Shown: piece after piece, positions 8,360 through 17,489 of the stretch
How the letters are laid out: the number at the start of each line of letters is the position of its first letter
How positions within the stretch are numbered: position 1 is the first letter of the stretch
Assembly: GCA_002346225.1 (NCBI GenBank)
Contig: DDYY01000100.1
Location: 1 to 58,067, forward strand
Reading direction: 5' to 3'
DNA: 58,067 nucleotides
Source: Bacteroidetes bacterium UBA3022
Lineage (GTDB): Bacteria; Bacteroidota; Bacteroidia; Chitinophagales; BACL12
Translations under genes and position numbers: made by a program
Notes under the pieces: model-generated
Databases searched by the model: none
Seen by the model: the letters and a program-made list of their open reading frames with translations, nothing else
Told to the model about the DNA's origin: nothing

Positions 8360-8608
8360 ATGAAAAAGGATATTCACCCAAAAGAATACCGCTTTGTAGT
8401 TTTTAAAGACTTTTCAAGCGAAGTAACCTTTCTGAGCCGTTCCACCGCAGCCACCCAGGAAACCATTGTATGGGAAGACGGAAACGAGTATCCGTTGGTG
8501 AAATTGGAGATTTCCAATACCTCTCACCCTTTCTTCACCGGTAAGATGAAGTTTGTGGATACAGCTGGACGTATTGAGAAATTCAATAAGAAATACGCGA
8601 AGAAGTAA
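8360..8608 (+). CDS. rpmE2: 50S ribosomal protein L31 type B
   Basis: An 82-residue ribosomal protein L31 of the type B, zinc-free form. MKKDIHPKEYRFVVFKDFSS opens it, and GNEYPLVKLEISNTSHPFF and the end VDTAGRIEKFNKKY are family signatures. The CxxC cysteines of zinc-binding L31 are absent, as expected for type B. An upstream in-frame TTG at 8348 is less likely than this ATG. The gene has its own TAAATTTG promoter and a strong terminator, so it is a one-gene transcript. Confidence 0.97.
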   Translation: MKKDIHPKEYRFVVFKDFSSEVTFLSRSTAATQETIVWEDGNEYPLVKLEISNTSHPFFTGKMKFVDTAGRIEKFNKKYAKK

Positions 8609-8631
8609 TTACGCACAAGAAATATGCATAA

Positions 8632-8659
8632 CCCTGCCTCCCCTGAGGCGGGGTTTTTT
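8632..8659 (+). terminator. Intrinsic terminator after rpmE2
   Basis: Left arm CCCTGCCTC (8632-8640), loop CCCT, right arm GAGGCGGGG (8645-8653), giving nine pairs with one G-U, then six T (8654-8659). The T tract runs straight into the promoter of the next gene. Confidence 0.9.
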
Positions 8660-8666
8660 ATTTTTG
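8659..8666 (+). promoter_or_regulatory. Predicted -7 promoter element for the GlmU-like gene
   Basis: TATTTTTG matches TAnnTTTG and starts on the last T of the rpmE2 terminator. TTGC and the ATG at 8671 follow, a spacing of four that predicts a leaderless transcript. Confidence 0.5.
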
Positions 8667-8670
8667 TTGC

Positions 8671-9864
8671 ATGGAGAAACAATCTGTTGTCTTTTTTGAC
8701 GACGACTTAACCGCGCAACTGCTTCCACTCACCTTCACCCGACCTGCCGCCTGCATCCGCGCAGGGATTTTCACCAATGTTGAACGATGGGAACGGCAAG
8801 TAGAAGGAACGGTTGCCTACCTCACCGCTGAGCATTTAAGGGATATCTTCCGGGGAGCCGCCGGAGGCCCGACTATCTTCCTGAACGGTCGGTATGTCGC
8901 CTCCCGCGAGCTTATTGCAGCAGTCTCCACACTGCAGGAAAATGAGGCGATGTGGGACGGTGAACAGCTGGTTGCATGCAAGAGCGATGCAATATTCAGC
9001 GACTGGAATGCCCTGCTGGAAGCAGCTAAGCACATGCAAACCCGTGAAGCAGGGATAAGCTATACCTCCATAGCCCGACCCTGGGATATCTTCAGCCTTA
9101 ACGAGCAACTCCTCAAAGACGACTTCCACATGATCACGGAAGGTCGCAGCTCAGCATCCATTCCTTCGCATTGCACAGTTATTGGCGACGCCCTTTTTAT
9201 AGAGCCGGGAGCCGAACTGACAGCCTGTACCATTAATACCACCTCCGGTCCGGTATATATAGGGAAAGATGCCTCTGTCATGGAAGGGACAGCCATTCGT
9301 GGCCCCTTTGCCCTGCTGGACCACAGCACGCTCAAAATGGGAGCAAAAATTTATGGCGCTACCACCATTGGGCCGCATTGTAAAGTTGGAGGCGAAGTCA
9401 ATAACAGCGTTATTTTCGGTTATTCGAATAAGGCACACGACGGATTTCTGGGCAACAGCGTCATTGGTGAATGGTGCAACCTCGGTGCCGACACCAATAA
9501 CTCCAATCTGAAGAACAATTATGCAGAGGTGAAGCTCTGGGATTATACCACCCGTCGCTTTATTAAAACAGGATTGCAATTCTGCGGGCTCATCATGGGC
9601 GACCATTCTAAATGCGGCATCAATACCATGTTCAATACAGGTACCGTAGTAGGTGTCAATGCCAATATCTTTGGTGATGGATTTCCCCGTAACTTCATAC
9701 CCTCCTTCAGCTGGGGCGGAGCAGCCGGCTTCAGCACCTACAAGCTCAAAGATGCCTTGGATGTAGCAGCTGCTGTGATGGCAAGAAGAGGTATAACCAT
9801 GACCGAAAGCGATAGCGCATTGCTCACCCACATATATGAAATATCAAGTGATAACAGAAAATAA
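8671..9864 (+). CDS. GlmU-family sugar nucleotidyl/acyltransferase-like protein
   Basis: A 397-residue protein like the Bacteroidota GlmU-related family. The N-terminal region (about 1-170) begins MEKQSVVFFDDD and includes LLPLTFTRPAACIRAGI, a divergent nucleotidyltransferase-like domain. From about 170 onward there are hexapeptide repeats of a left-handed beta helix (VIGDALFIEPGAELTAC, IYGATTIGPHCKVGGEV). This suggests a sugar-nucleotide pyrophosphorylase/acyltransferase, but the substrate is not readable. The LxxGxGTRM loop of true GlmU is absent. It is one base before tpiA and likely cotranscribed with tpiA and prmA. Confidence 0.8.
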   Translation: MEKQSVVFFDDDLTAQLLPLTFTRPAACIRAGIFTNVERWERQVEGTVAYLTAEHLRDIFRGAAGGPTIFLNGRYVASRELIAAVSTLQENEAMWDGEQLVACKSDAIFSDWNALLEAAKHMQTREAGISYTSIARPWDIFSLNEQLLKDDFHMITEGRSSASIPSHCTVIGDALFIEPGAELTACTINTTSGPVYIGKDASVMEGTAIRGPFALLDHSTLKMGAKIYGATTIGPHCKVGGEVNNSVIFGYSNKAHDGFLGNSVIGEWCNLGADTNNSNLKNNYAEVKLWDYTTRRFIKTGLQFCGLIMGDHSKCGINTMFNTGTVVGVNANIFGDGFPRNFIPSFSWGGAAGFSTYKLKDALDVAAAVMARRGITMTESDSALLTHIYEISSDNRK

Positions 9865-9865
9865 T

Positions 9866-10621
9866 ATGAGACAAACTATTGTAGCAGGTAACTGGAAGAT
9901 GCACAAAACCCTTCAGGAAGCATCCTCAACCATCGATGTCATTACATCTGGATTGACCGGTAAAGCGGTGAAGGCAGCAGTATGGATTGCACCGCCGGCA
10001 TTGTATATCCCGACTTTGCGCGAAAAATCAGCAGCAGCCATTCAATATGGTGCACAGGATGTCAGCCAGCACGACCAGGGTGCCTACACGGGCGAAATCG
10101 CTGCTCCTATGCTCCATTCGGCAGGTGCAACATTTGCTATCGTAGGACACAGTGAAAGAAGACAATACCATGGTGAAGACGACACCCAGATCCATCAGAA
10201 AATACTGGCTTGCCTCCGGCATCAGCTGACTGCCGTGTATTGCTGTGGCGAACGCCTGGAACAGAGAGAAGCAGGTGAGCATAAACAGGTTGTCAGTACC
10301 CAGGTAAGAGCCGCATTACTGGCTTTGAGCAAAGAAGCCATGCAACACGTGGTGATTGCCTATGAACCGGTGTGGGCCATTGGAACAGGCGTAACTGCTT
10401 CTACAGAGCAGGCTGGTGAAATGCACCGTCATATTCGTGCAGAGCTTGCTGCCATATTCGACGAAGCAACAGCCGAAAAAGTGCAAATCCTGTACGGTGG
10501 AAGCGTTAAGCCCGGTAATGCAGCAGAGCTGTTCAGCGACCCTGATATTGACGGAGGTCTTATTGGAGGCGCTTCGCTCAATGCTGCCGATTTCCTGTCT
10601 ATCATTGAAGCAGCCGGCTGA
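9866..10621 (+). CDS. tpiA: Triosephosphate isomerase
   Basis: TpiA interconverts dihydroxyacetone phosphate and glyceraldehyde 3-phosphate in glycolysis. It is a TIM barrel of 251 aa. Catalytic residues are visible: Asn9 and Lys11 in GNWKMHK, His95 in VGHSERR and Glu167 in AYEPVWAIGTG. The phosphate-binding YGGSVKPGN and the late GGLIGGASL are intact. The ATG at 9866 is preferred over an in-frame start 30 bases earlier that would overlap the previous gene. Its TGA shares one base with the prmA start. Confidence 0.97.
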   Translation: MRQTIVAGNWKMHKTLQEASSTIDVITSGLTGKAVKAAVWIAPPALYIPTLREKSAAAIQYGAQDVSQHDQGAYTGEIAAPMLHSAGATFAIVGHSERRQYHGEDDTQIHQKILACLRHQLTAVYCCGERLEQREAGEHKQVVSTQVRAALLALSKEAMQHVVIAYEPVWAIGTGVTASTEQAGEMHRHIRAELAAIFDEATAEKVQILYGGSVKPGNAAELFSDPDIDGGLIGGASLNAADFLSIIEAAG

Positions 10622-11451
10622 TGGAATACATCGAATGTGCCTTTAAAGGCATAAGTCCCTCAACAGGTGAAATGCTGGTGGCGCTGCTGAGCAATATGGC
10701 ATTCGATACCTTTCATGAAGAGGACGGTCAGCTGATGGCCTATATTGCTGAAGCTGACTGGAACACGGAGGTTCAGGCAGAAATGGAAGCCATTAGCGCG
10801 CAATTCGGATGTCAGTTCTCCTATGTACACATCGCCGATAAAAACTGGAACGAGGAGTGGGAAAAGAACTTTCCGCATATTGTTGTGGACGAACAATGCC
10901 TTATCCGCGCCCCCTTCCATCATATAGATAAAAAATATCCTTATACGATTACTATTGAACCCCGCATGTCATTCGGCACCGGGCACCATGCTTCTACCTT
11001 TTTGATGATACGCAGGATGCTGCAGATGGATTTTAAAGGAAAAAAGGTGTGCGATGCAGGAAGTGGCACCGGCATTCTGGCCATCATGGCAGTCATGCTG
11101 GGTGCTGACCATGTATTTGCGCTCGACAACAATGAATGGGCATTCAATAATTCACTGGATAATATCGCCATGAATGGTGTAGCTGACAAGGTGCATATTG
11201 AATTAGGTGAAATGGAAATGCTGGAGGGAAAGCGCTTTGATGTGCTGCTGGCCAATATCAACCGGAATGTGCTGGTGCAATACATGCCACAACTGGAGCT
11301 GGCATTGGAACAACAAGGGGAGCTGGTTCTCAGCGGCGTGCTGACAGCAGACATGCAGCATATTCTGGATGCAGCTGCAGCTCAGGGATTGCAATTAACA
11401 CAACACCTGCAGCTGGAGGAATGGTCCTGCGCTGCATTTAGCCATCCCTGA
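10621..11451 (+). CDS. prmA: Ribosomal protein L11 methyltransferase
   Basis: PrmA trimethylates ribosomal protein L11 using SAM. At 276 aa it has an N-terminal substrate-recognition domain and a C-terminal class I methyltransferase domain. Signatures are RMSFGTGHHAST, motif I CDAGSGTGILAI, the acidic LDNNEWA and LLANINRNVL. The start codon shares an A with the tpiA stop (TGATG), so expression is coupled. The 83 bases after it hold no clear terminator, and the giant gene at 11535 may be read from the same transcript. Confidence 0.93.
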   Translation: MEYIECAFKGISPSTGEMLVALLSNMAFDTFHEEDGQLMAYIAEADWNTEVQAEMEAISAQFGCQFSYVHIADKNWNEEWEKNFPHIVVDEQCLIRAPFHHIDKKYPYTITIEPRMSFGTGHHASTFLMIRRMLQMDFKGKKVCDAGSGTGILAIMAVMLGADHVFALDNNEWAFNNSLDNIAMNGVADKVHIELGEMEMLEGKRFDVLLANINRNVLVQYMPQLELALEQQGELVLSGVLTADMQHILDAAAAQGLQLTQHLQLEEWSCAAFSHP

Positions 11452-11534
11452 GGGAGGCGGGATGCACAATTTACCTACCCGTTTGATAGTTATAGAAAAA
11501 TGAATACCCTCTGACAAATCCACAATATTATTCT

Positions 11535-14500
11535 ATGAAGCAGCTTTTACTACTTCTTATTGTCCTTCCATTGCTCGTTCAGGGTCAGGTGAAAGAATTC
11601 CCTTACCACCCCGACGATTTTCGCAATGAGTTGGGTGCCTTCATGAAAGCCAATAACAATGAAGAGGGTAAACAAGCTTTCGAACTATTCAGCGAACAAC
11701 TTGTGGCCGGAAACTTGACCGATGAACAACTGGAACAATTGGTGGATTTGTGCAACGATATGCAAAAAAGGAAAATGCGCGCCACACCCAGCTATTCTAA
11801 TTTGCTCAATGCGGTGACGCAATTCCTGGTAGCCGGAAGATTGCCGAATGAATATGAAGCCTGGATGAAAGCCGCCAACGATGTACTAAAAAACAACAAA
11901 GCTGCTGCATTCAATGAATTCATGGCGTTTTCCGGTCCGTTTTATGGGGAAAATGCCCTCTACAGTACGCCCGGTAAAAAATGGCGTTTTTCGTCCTACG
12001 ATTTTCAAATGGTTTCCGTCGATGGTATTCCCCAGATAGTATTCAACGATGTATCCCTCTCTGCCACCACCAACTCCGATCGCGCAGGTATTTACGATTC
12101 CAAAGGCACCTACTATCCGCTCGAAAACCGCTTCATTGGACAGGGCGGAAGGGTCAACTGGATGAAGGCAGACCTGGATTCCAATAACGTATATGCCAAT
12201 CTTCAGAATGTCAACATCAATCTGGAAAAATCGGAATATACCATTGACAGTGTTACCTTTTACTTCATAGGTTATCTGGATAAACCACTGCTGGGAACCT
12301 TTACCGACAAGCTGCTGGCCAATATCGATCCGGACAACAGGGACTATCCGCAATTTCGCTCTTTCGATAACAGCATTTCCATCAAGGATATCATTGACTA
12401 CGTCGATTATTACGGTAGCTTCTTCATTAAAGGCAAGAACATAGTCGGTTCCGGCGACGGTACCTCCCTGGCTACACTGAAGTTCCGCGACGATCTTGAA
12501 CGCGTGGTAATGACTACCCGCTCCAAATCCTACCTCATCAAACCCGAAGCTATATTCTCCCAGGAAGCAAGCGTTGCCATCTATACCGGGAAGGACTCCA
12601 TATTCCATCCCAACGTAAACCTTAACTACCAGGCCCCTAAAAGAACCATAACCCTCACCAGGGGAAAAATTGGCGCAGCAGGTTCTGATTATTATAGCTC
12701 CTATCACCGCATAGACGCCAATGTGGAACAGGTGGTATGGGGAATAAATGATACTTCATTGGTCATGCGCAACCTGGCCGGTGCTGGAGAGAAACGCTCT
12801 TACTTTGAAAGTGAAGACCTCTTTAGCCGGGAACTGTACAGTGCTATTCAGGGCATTGCACCCGCCAACCCACTCGTAATGATCAAGCGTTACTGCGATC
12901 GCAACGATGTGCGGGAAGTGCAGGCATCCGTTCTGGCGAGGGAAATCAACCCTAGCCTATCAGTGGACGGTATCCGCTCCCTGTTATATGACCTGATGCT
13001 CGAGGGCTTTATCTTCTATGACCCTGAAACGCAGATTGTAACGGTAAAGGATAAAACCTTCAACTACGTCAATTCTTATATCGGTAAGAAAGATTACGAT
13101 ATCATCACCATGATGTCAAAGACCAATGGTGTGAACGCCGAGCTTGACCTTCAAAAATTCGATATGCACCTCAAGGGACTGGAACAGGTATACCTCTCCG
13201 ACTCTCAATTTGTGCTGGTCTACCCAGATGAAGGCAACATCACACTGCGTAAAAACAGAGACATGCTCTTCTCCGGAAGAGTAGTTGGTGGTACAGCTGA
13301 CTTTATCGGAACGAACTTCTTTTTCGACTACGATACATTCGACATTAAAATGAACAATGTCGACTCTATGATTCTGTATGTGGAATCTACTGAAGTAGAC
13401 GACTTTGGCAATCCCCTCTACCTGCCTGTAAAAACAAGTTTCAGCATCCTTCAGGGAAAATTGCAGATTGACCGGGCCGATAATAAATCCAGTCGCGAAG
13501 ATTATCCGGAATACCCCATCTTCTTCTCCTACTCCACCTCCGCCGCCGATTACGAGAAGAAAGAAGTTTTCAATAACGCATATAAAAAAGATGAATTCTA
13601 TTTCAAGGTGGACCCCTTCACTATCGAAAGTCTCGATGATGTAGACTATACCACATTGAGGTTTGGCGGTAGTATGATATCAGATGGTATTTTTCCGGAG
13701 TTCCGCGAGGAGTTATCCCTGCAACCCGACCGCTCCCTGGGATTCAGAACCCGCACTCCGGAAGTTGGCTTCCCGATGTACGGGGGAATGGGGAACTTCA
13801 ATGACAGTGTATTCCTGAGCAATGAGGGTTTTCTGGGCTCGGGCAATCTGGAGTTCATGGCCTCTACCACCTATTCTAATAACTTCATTTTCCTGCCCGA
13901 TAGCACTACTGCCAAAGCATATGCATTCACCGTAGACAAGACCACCGCGGGAATAGAATTCCCGGATGTAAAAAATGATAATGTATTGATGTCCTGGATA
14001 CCGGCTGATGACTACATGAGTGTGCGCATGCAGGAAAAACCATTTACCTTCTTCGAAGGCATTGGCACGCTGAAAGGTAATCTGATTGTTACTTCACTTG
14101 GTCTATTCGGCAATGGCACTATGAACTGGCAGGATGCCGACTTATCCTCTAAAGAATTCTTTTTTGGAGCCATGACCATGCAGGCGGATACTGGTGCGCT
14201 CACCATTAAATCCATCCGGGAAGGTGTCTTTGCACTGCGCATGGATAATATCAATGCCAATGTAGATTTCGAATCACAGCATGGACTGTTCAAAGCCAAT
14301 ATCGATACGGTACTTACCAAGTTGCCCTACAACATGTACCAGACAAGTATCAATGAATTCGACTGGGACATGGCCAATAAAGTGATTGATTTCAACTCGA
14401 CCAATCAGGAATTTGGTGAATTCTTCAGCATGGAACCCACACAGGACGGCCTGGCATTCCGTGGCACCAATGGGAAGCTCGACCTCAACACTTACGTGCT

Positions 14501-16022
14501 TTCGGTAGAAGGTGTTCCCTATATCGCCATTGCAGATTCAAGAGTCCTTCCTGACAGTGGACTGGTATTCATTGAAGATGCCGCCAAAATGCGCACCCTG
14601 CAAAATGCAGAAATAGTAGGAGATTCCATCTTTGCCTATCAAAACATTCACGGCGCTACGCTGGACATCTGGGGAAGAAACTCCATCAAAGGTTCCGGTT
14701 GGTACACCTACACCTCACCACAGGGCAAGGAACAGGAAATTCCCATAGAAGAAATTACGGTAATCAAGGAGCGCGATTCCATAAACGAATACGACAATTA
14801 CTACATCAAAGGCTTAGGGTATGTACCGGATAGTATGCCGATTGAGCTGGACAAAAATGTGGCATTCAAAGGTCCGGTTTCTATTTACATGAAGGATGAA
14901 TATATGCGTTATTTTGGCTATGCTAAAATCGCCCTTCCCGACACATCACTTCCTACCGACTGGTTCCGAATCGACGATTTGATAGACCCGGCTGAACCAA
15001 GATTCGGCATCAATATCGCAGTTAATGAAAGCAACGACTCGGTATATGCCGGTGTCCTGCGTCGTTTCGATTCCACCAACCTCTATATGAGAGTTATGGG
15101 CAGTCAAATACGCAAAACCGATCCCGTAGTGTTTGCCGCCCGCGGAAAAGGCTATTACGATGAACAAAACAAAAAATGGTTCTTCGGCAATATGGATAAA
15201 ACCTATGACCCCTCCCTACCCGGCTCCCTGATGATCTATGACGAGGTAAGCGGCAATATGGAAGGTACCGGTAGGATAGATCTGGGGTATGAAACCAATA
15301 TCGTGGAAATGAGATCATATGGAAATATCACTAAACTATCGGATGATTCCCTCTTCCATGTGAATGCCACCATTGCCATCAATATCCCCCTTACGACTGA
15401 CCATCTCAAGAAAATATCAGAAATGCTGTACGCCGGGAATGTCGAAAACCCACCGGTTGACCATTATGAAAATCCTACCCTGCTGGGTGCTATCAATAGC
15501 CTTGCAGATGAAAAAACAGTGATGAAAATATTCGATAACCTTTCTCAACTGGGTTATATCGAGAAACCGAAAGATCTGCCATATACACTCCTCATCTCCG
15601 ACATTCAACTGTACTGGGATGAGACGTCGAAGTCCTTCCATACCGAAAACGCCACAGGTTCCATTATTTGGATGGGCGACCAGCAGTTCAATCAGGAAAT
15701 TAAGGTGTATGCTGAATTCGGTAAGAAAACCGGCGGTGAATATTTCACCCTCTATTTTGAAACACCCTATGAAGATTATCTGTATATCATGAGCCGGCGC
15801 AACCAGATGAAGGTGCTGACCAGCAACGACGAAATCAACGAAGATATTTTCGGCACTGACGCAGGCAAACGCACCATTGAGGCTGAAGGGAAACGGGTTG
15901 TCTACCAGCTGGAATCTAAACCACAAGTGGGTAAATTTGTACGAAGGATGGAAGCCTACCTCGAAGGTTCCGACTCCAATGATTATAATTATAATGACGA
16001 TGAAGAAGATGAAGACTACTAA
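11535..16022 (+). CDS. Giant exported protein of unknown function (1495 aa)
   Basis: The product has a signal peptide (MKQLLLLLIVLPLLVQGQ, residues 1-18) and is otherwise soluble. After a helical N-terminal part (about 20-130), most of the protein is predicted beta-rich: repeated short strands with aromatic/Asp/Asn turns, such as GGRVNWMKADLDSNNVYANL, SGRVVGGTADFIGTNFFFDY and GNGTMNWQDADLSSKEFFFG. A helical, winged-helix-like stretch lies at about residues 426-520. The C-terminus is very acidic (YNDDEEDEDY). I recognise no named domain and see no type IX secretion C-terminal domain. Recurrent G-x-G and F-x-Y strands recall OstA/LptA-type stacked sheets, but this is only an impression. It overlaps the M48 lipoprotein gene by about 23 bases, so the two may act together in the periplasm. 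Confidence 0.85.
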   Translation: MKQLLLLLIVLPLLVQGQVKEFPYHPDDFRNELGAFMKANNNEEGKQAFELFSEQLVAGNLTDEQLEQLVDLCNDMQKRKMRATPSYSNLLNAVTQFLVAGRLPNEYEAWMKAANDVLKNNKAAAFNEFMAFSGPFYGENALYSTPGKKWRFSSYDFQMVSVDGIPQIVFNDVSLSATTNSDRAGIYDSKGTYYPLENRFIGQGGRVNWMKADLDSNNVYANLQNVNINLEKSEYTIDSVTFYFIGYLDKPLLGTFTDKLLANIDPDNRDYPQFRSFDNSISIKDIIDYVDYYGSFFIKGKNIVGSGDGTSLATLKFRDDLERVVMTTRSKSYLIKPEAIFSQEASVAIYTGKDSIFHPNVNLNYQAPKRTITLTRGKIGAAGSDYYSSYHRIDANVEQVVWGINDTSLVMRNLAGAGEKRSYFESEDLFSRELYSAIQGIAPANPLVMIKRYCDRNDVREVQASVLAREINPSLSVDGIRSLLYDLMLEGFIFYDPETQIVTVKDKTFNYVNSYIGKKDYDIITMMSKTNGVNAELDLQKFDMHLKGLEQVYLSDSQFVLVYPDEGNITLRKNRDMLFSGRVVGGTADFIGTNFFFDYDTFDIKMNNVDSMILYVESTEVDDFGNPLYLPVKTSFSILQGKLQIDRADNKSSREDYPEYPIFFSYSTSAADYEKKEVFNNAYKKDEFYFKVDPFTIESLDDVDYTTLRFGGSMISDGIFPEFREELSLQPDRSLGFRTRTPEVGFPMYGGMGNFNDSVFLSNEGFLGSGNLEFMASTTYSNNFIFLPDSTTAKAYAFTVDKTTAGIEFPDVKNDNVLMSWIPADDYMSVRMQEKPFTFFEGIGTLKGNLIVTSLGLFGNGTMNWQDADLSSKEFFFGAMTMQADTGALTIKSIREGVFALRMDNINANVDFESQHGLFKANIDTVLTKLPYNMYQTSINEFDWDMANKVIDFNSTNQEFGEFFSMEPTQDGLAFRGTNGKLDLNTYVLSVEGVPYIAIADSRVLPDSGLVFIEDAAKMRTLQNAEIVGDSIFAYQNIHGATLDIWGRNSIKGSGWYTYTSPQGKEQEIPIEEITVIKERDSINEYDNYYIKGLGYVPDSMPIELDKNVAFKGPVSIYMKDEYMRYFGYAKIALPDTSLPTDWFRIDDLIDPAEPRFGINIAVNESNDSVYAGVLRRFDSTNLYMRVMGSQIRKTDPVVFAARGKGYYDEQNKKWFFGNMDKTYDPSLPGSLMIYDEVSGNMEGTGRIDLGYETNIVEMRSYGNITKLSDDSLFHVNATIAINIPLTTDHLKKISEMLYAGNVENPPVDHYENPTLLGAINSLADEKTVMKIFDNLSQLGYIEKPKDLPYTLLISDIQLYWDETSKSFHTENATGSIIWMGDQQFNQEIKVYAEFGKKTGGEYFTLYFETPYEDYLYIMSRRNQMKVLTSNDEINEDIFGTDAGKRTIEAEGKRVVYQLESKPQVGKFVRRMEAYLEGSDSNDYNYNDDEEDEDY

Positions 16023-16824
16023 GACCTTGATTGCGACCAGCGTACTGTTCCTGATGCTGACTGTTATCAGCTCTTGCAACCGCGTGCCTATTACAGGCAG
16101 AAAACAGGTAAGCCTGCTGCCCGAAAGTGAGCTCACCGCAATGAGCCTGGTAGAATACAACAACTTCCTCAATGCCAATCAGGTGGTCAATTCCGGCACC
16201 AATTCAGCTATGGTTACCCGCGTAGGAGAAAAAATTGCCCGGTCGGTAGAGGATGTCTTAAGAAATTCAGGAAATGCAGACCTGCTGGAGCATTTCGATT
16301 GGGAATTTCATCTGGTGGAAAGTCCTGAACCTAATGCGTGGTGTATGCCGGGAGGTAAAGTGGTAGTCTATACCGGCATTTTACCCTATACAAAAGACGA
16401 AGATGGACTGGCCGTAGTAATGGGCCATGAGGTGGCGCACGCCGTTGCCCGTCACGGTAATGAACGTATGAGTCAGCAACTGCTGGCAAGTACCGGCTTT
16501 GCTGCTCTGGATATCGCTATGGCCAATAAGCCCGAACAGACACGGGAGTTAATATTGCTGGCCGCCGGTGTCGGTGTCAGCACCGGAGCACTACTCCCCT
16601 TCTCCAGGCTGCAGGAATCGGAAGCAGACCGGCTTGGACTGATATTCATGACCATTGCAGGATATGACCCGGAAGCGGCGGTGGCATTCTGGCAAAGAAT
16701 GTCGGTGAATGGTTCCGGATTGCCGGAGTTTCTTAGCACACACCCCAGCCATGAAACCCGGATTACAGATATAGAAAATGAATATATTCCTGAAGCCAGG
16801 ACCTATGCGAATACATCGAATTGA
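16000..16824 (+). CDS. M48 family metalloprotease, lipoprotein
   Basis: A zinc metalloprotease of the M48 family (LoiP/YcaL/BepA-like), 274 aa. The signal peptide ends in a lipobox, VISSC, with Cys26 as the lipidated residue. NRVPITGRKQVSLLPESEL is the classic N-terminal region. The zinc motif HEVAH is at 143-147 and the third ligand is Glu208 in ESEADRLG. The final THPSHETRI is also typical. The family does periplasmic protein quality control. Starts at 16000 and 16009 both give a full signal peptide. Either overlaps the end of the giant gene. The next gene follows within 6 bases. Confidence 0.92.
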   Translation: MKKMKTTKTLIATSVLFLMLTVISSCNRVPITGRKQVSLLPESELTAMSLVEYNNFLNANQVVNSGTNSAMVTRVGEKIARSVEDVLRNSGNADLLEHFDWEFHLVESPEPNAWCMPGGKVVVYTGILPYTKDEDGLAVVMGHEVAHAVARHGNERMSQQLLASTGFAALDIAMANKPEQTRELILLAAGVGVSTGALLPFSRLQESEADRLGLIFMTIAGYDPEAAVAFWQRMSVNGSGLPEFLSTHPSHETRITDIENEYIPEARTYANTSN

Positions 16825-16829
16825 AACGC

Positions 16830-17489
16830 ATGTTGTCGCCTAGCTGGAAAAAGCGCCTGAGTTATTTTTTTCCGATTACCGTCGAAAAAATCGAAAGCCA
16901 ACACAGCGGAACACTCTCCGTCAGATTGGTAGAAGGCAGGTATCAACTGGTAACCGGCGATGCCATCTATTCCTTTGAAGATAAATACACCTCATATGGT
17001 ACTGCACTGGAGCAACCGCACCAAACCGCAGGCACATCGGCATTGGTACTTGGCTTAGGTATGGCGAGCATCCCCTACCTGTTGCAAAAAAAACACCACT
17101 GGAAAGGAACCATCACTTGCGTGGAATGGGATCCTGTTTTGATAAGGCTGACCCAAAAATATTACCCCTATCCGGAGGGTATAAACCGCCTGAAAATCAT
17201 CGAGGCAGATGCCAAAGCATTCATGCAGGAAAATGCCCGGACATTCGATCTTATTACCGTAGACTTGTTCATTGAAAGTGAAGTACCCTACTTTTGCTGG
17301 GAACAATCCTTTCTGGAGCAATTAAAAAAAGCAGTGGCACCCGGAGGAACGTTATTCTTCAGTCGGCTCACCGACCGGCATACGGAAGAATCCATGCTTT
17401 GGGAAAACCTGGAAAAGGTGTTTCCGGAAAAAGAGGAGATTATTACTTTCGGCAATTCAATAATGAAGTGGGAACGGCGTGATAACTGA
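16830..17489 (+). CDS. Spermidine synthase-like methyltransferase-fold protein
   Basis: A 219-residue Rossmann-fold protein related to spermidine synthases and class I methyltransferases. The nucleotide-binding motif is ALVLGLGMASIPYLL, followed by the acidic VEWDPVLIRL, IEADAKAFM and ITVDLFIES. The motif is GLGMAS rather than the usual GGGDGG, so true spermidine synthase activity is doubtful. A TTG at 16821 would add three residues and overlap the M48 stop; the ATG at 16830 is preferred. Its last 11 bases overlap sua5. Confidence 0.75.
   Translation: MLSPSWKKRLSYFFPITVEKIESQHSGTLSVRLVEGRYQLVTGDAIYSFEDKYTSYGTALEQPHQTAGTSALVLGLGMASIPYLLQKKHHWKGTITCVEWDPVLIRLTQKYYPYPEGINRLKIIEADAKAFMQENARTFDLITVDLFIESEVPYFCWEQSFLEQLKKAVAPGGTLFFSRLTDRHTEESMLWENLEKVFPEKEEIITFGNSIMKWERRDN

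Noticed and set aside
9151..9831. 226-codon minus-strand frame in the GlmU-like gene
   Set aside because: Shadow of the hexapeptide-repeat coding strand.
11443..11464. CATCCC...GGGATG hairpin across the prmA stop codon
   Set aside because: Only six pairs with a 10-base loop and no T tract; not enough to call a terminator or attenuator.
11535..16022. Giant protein as a type IX secretion substrate or LptD
   Set aside because: There is no type IX C-terminal domain and no C-terminal barrel with an aromatic end, and the protein ends in an acidic tail.
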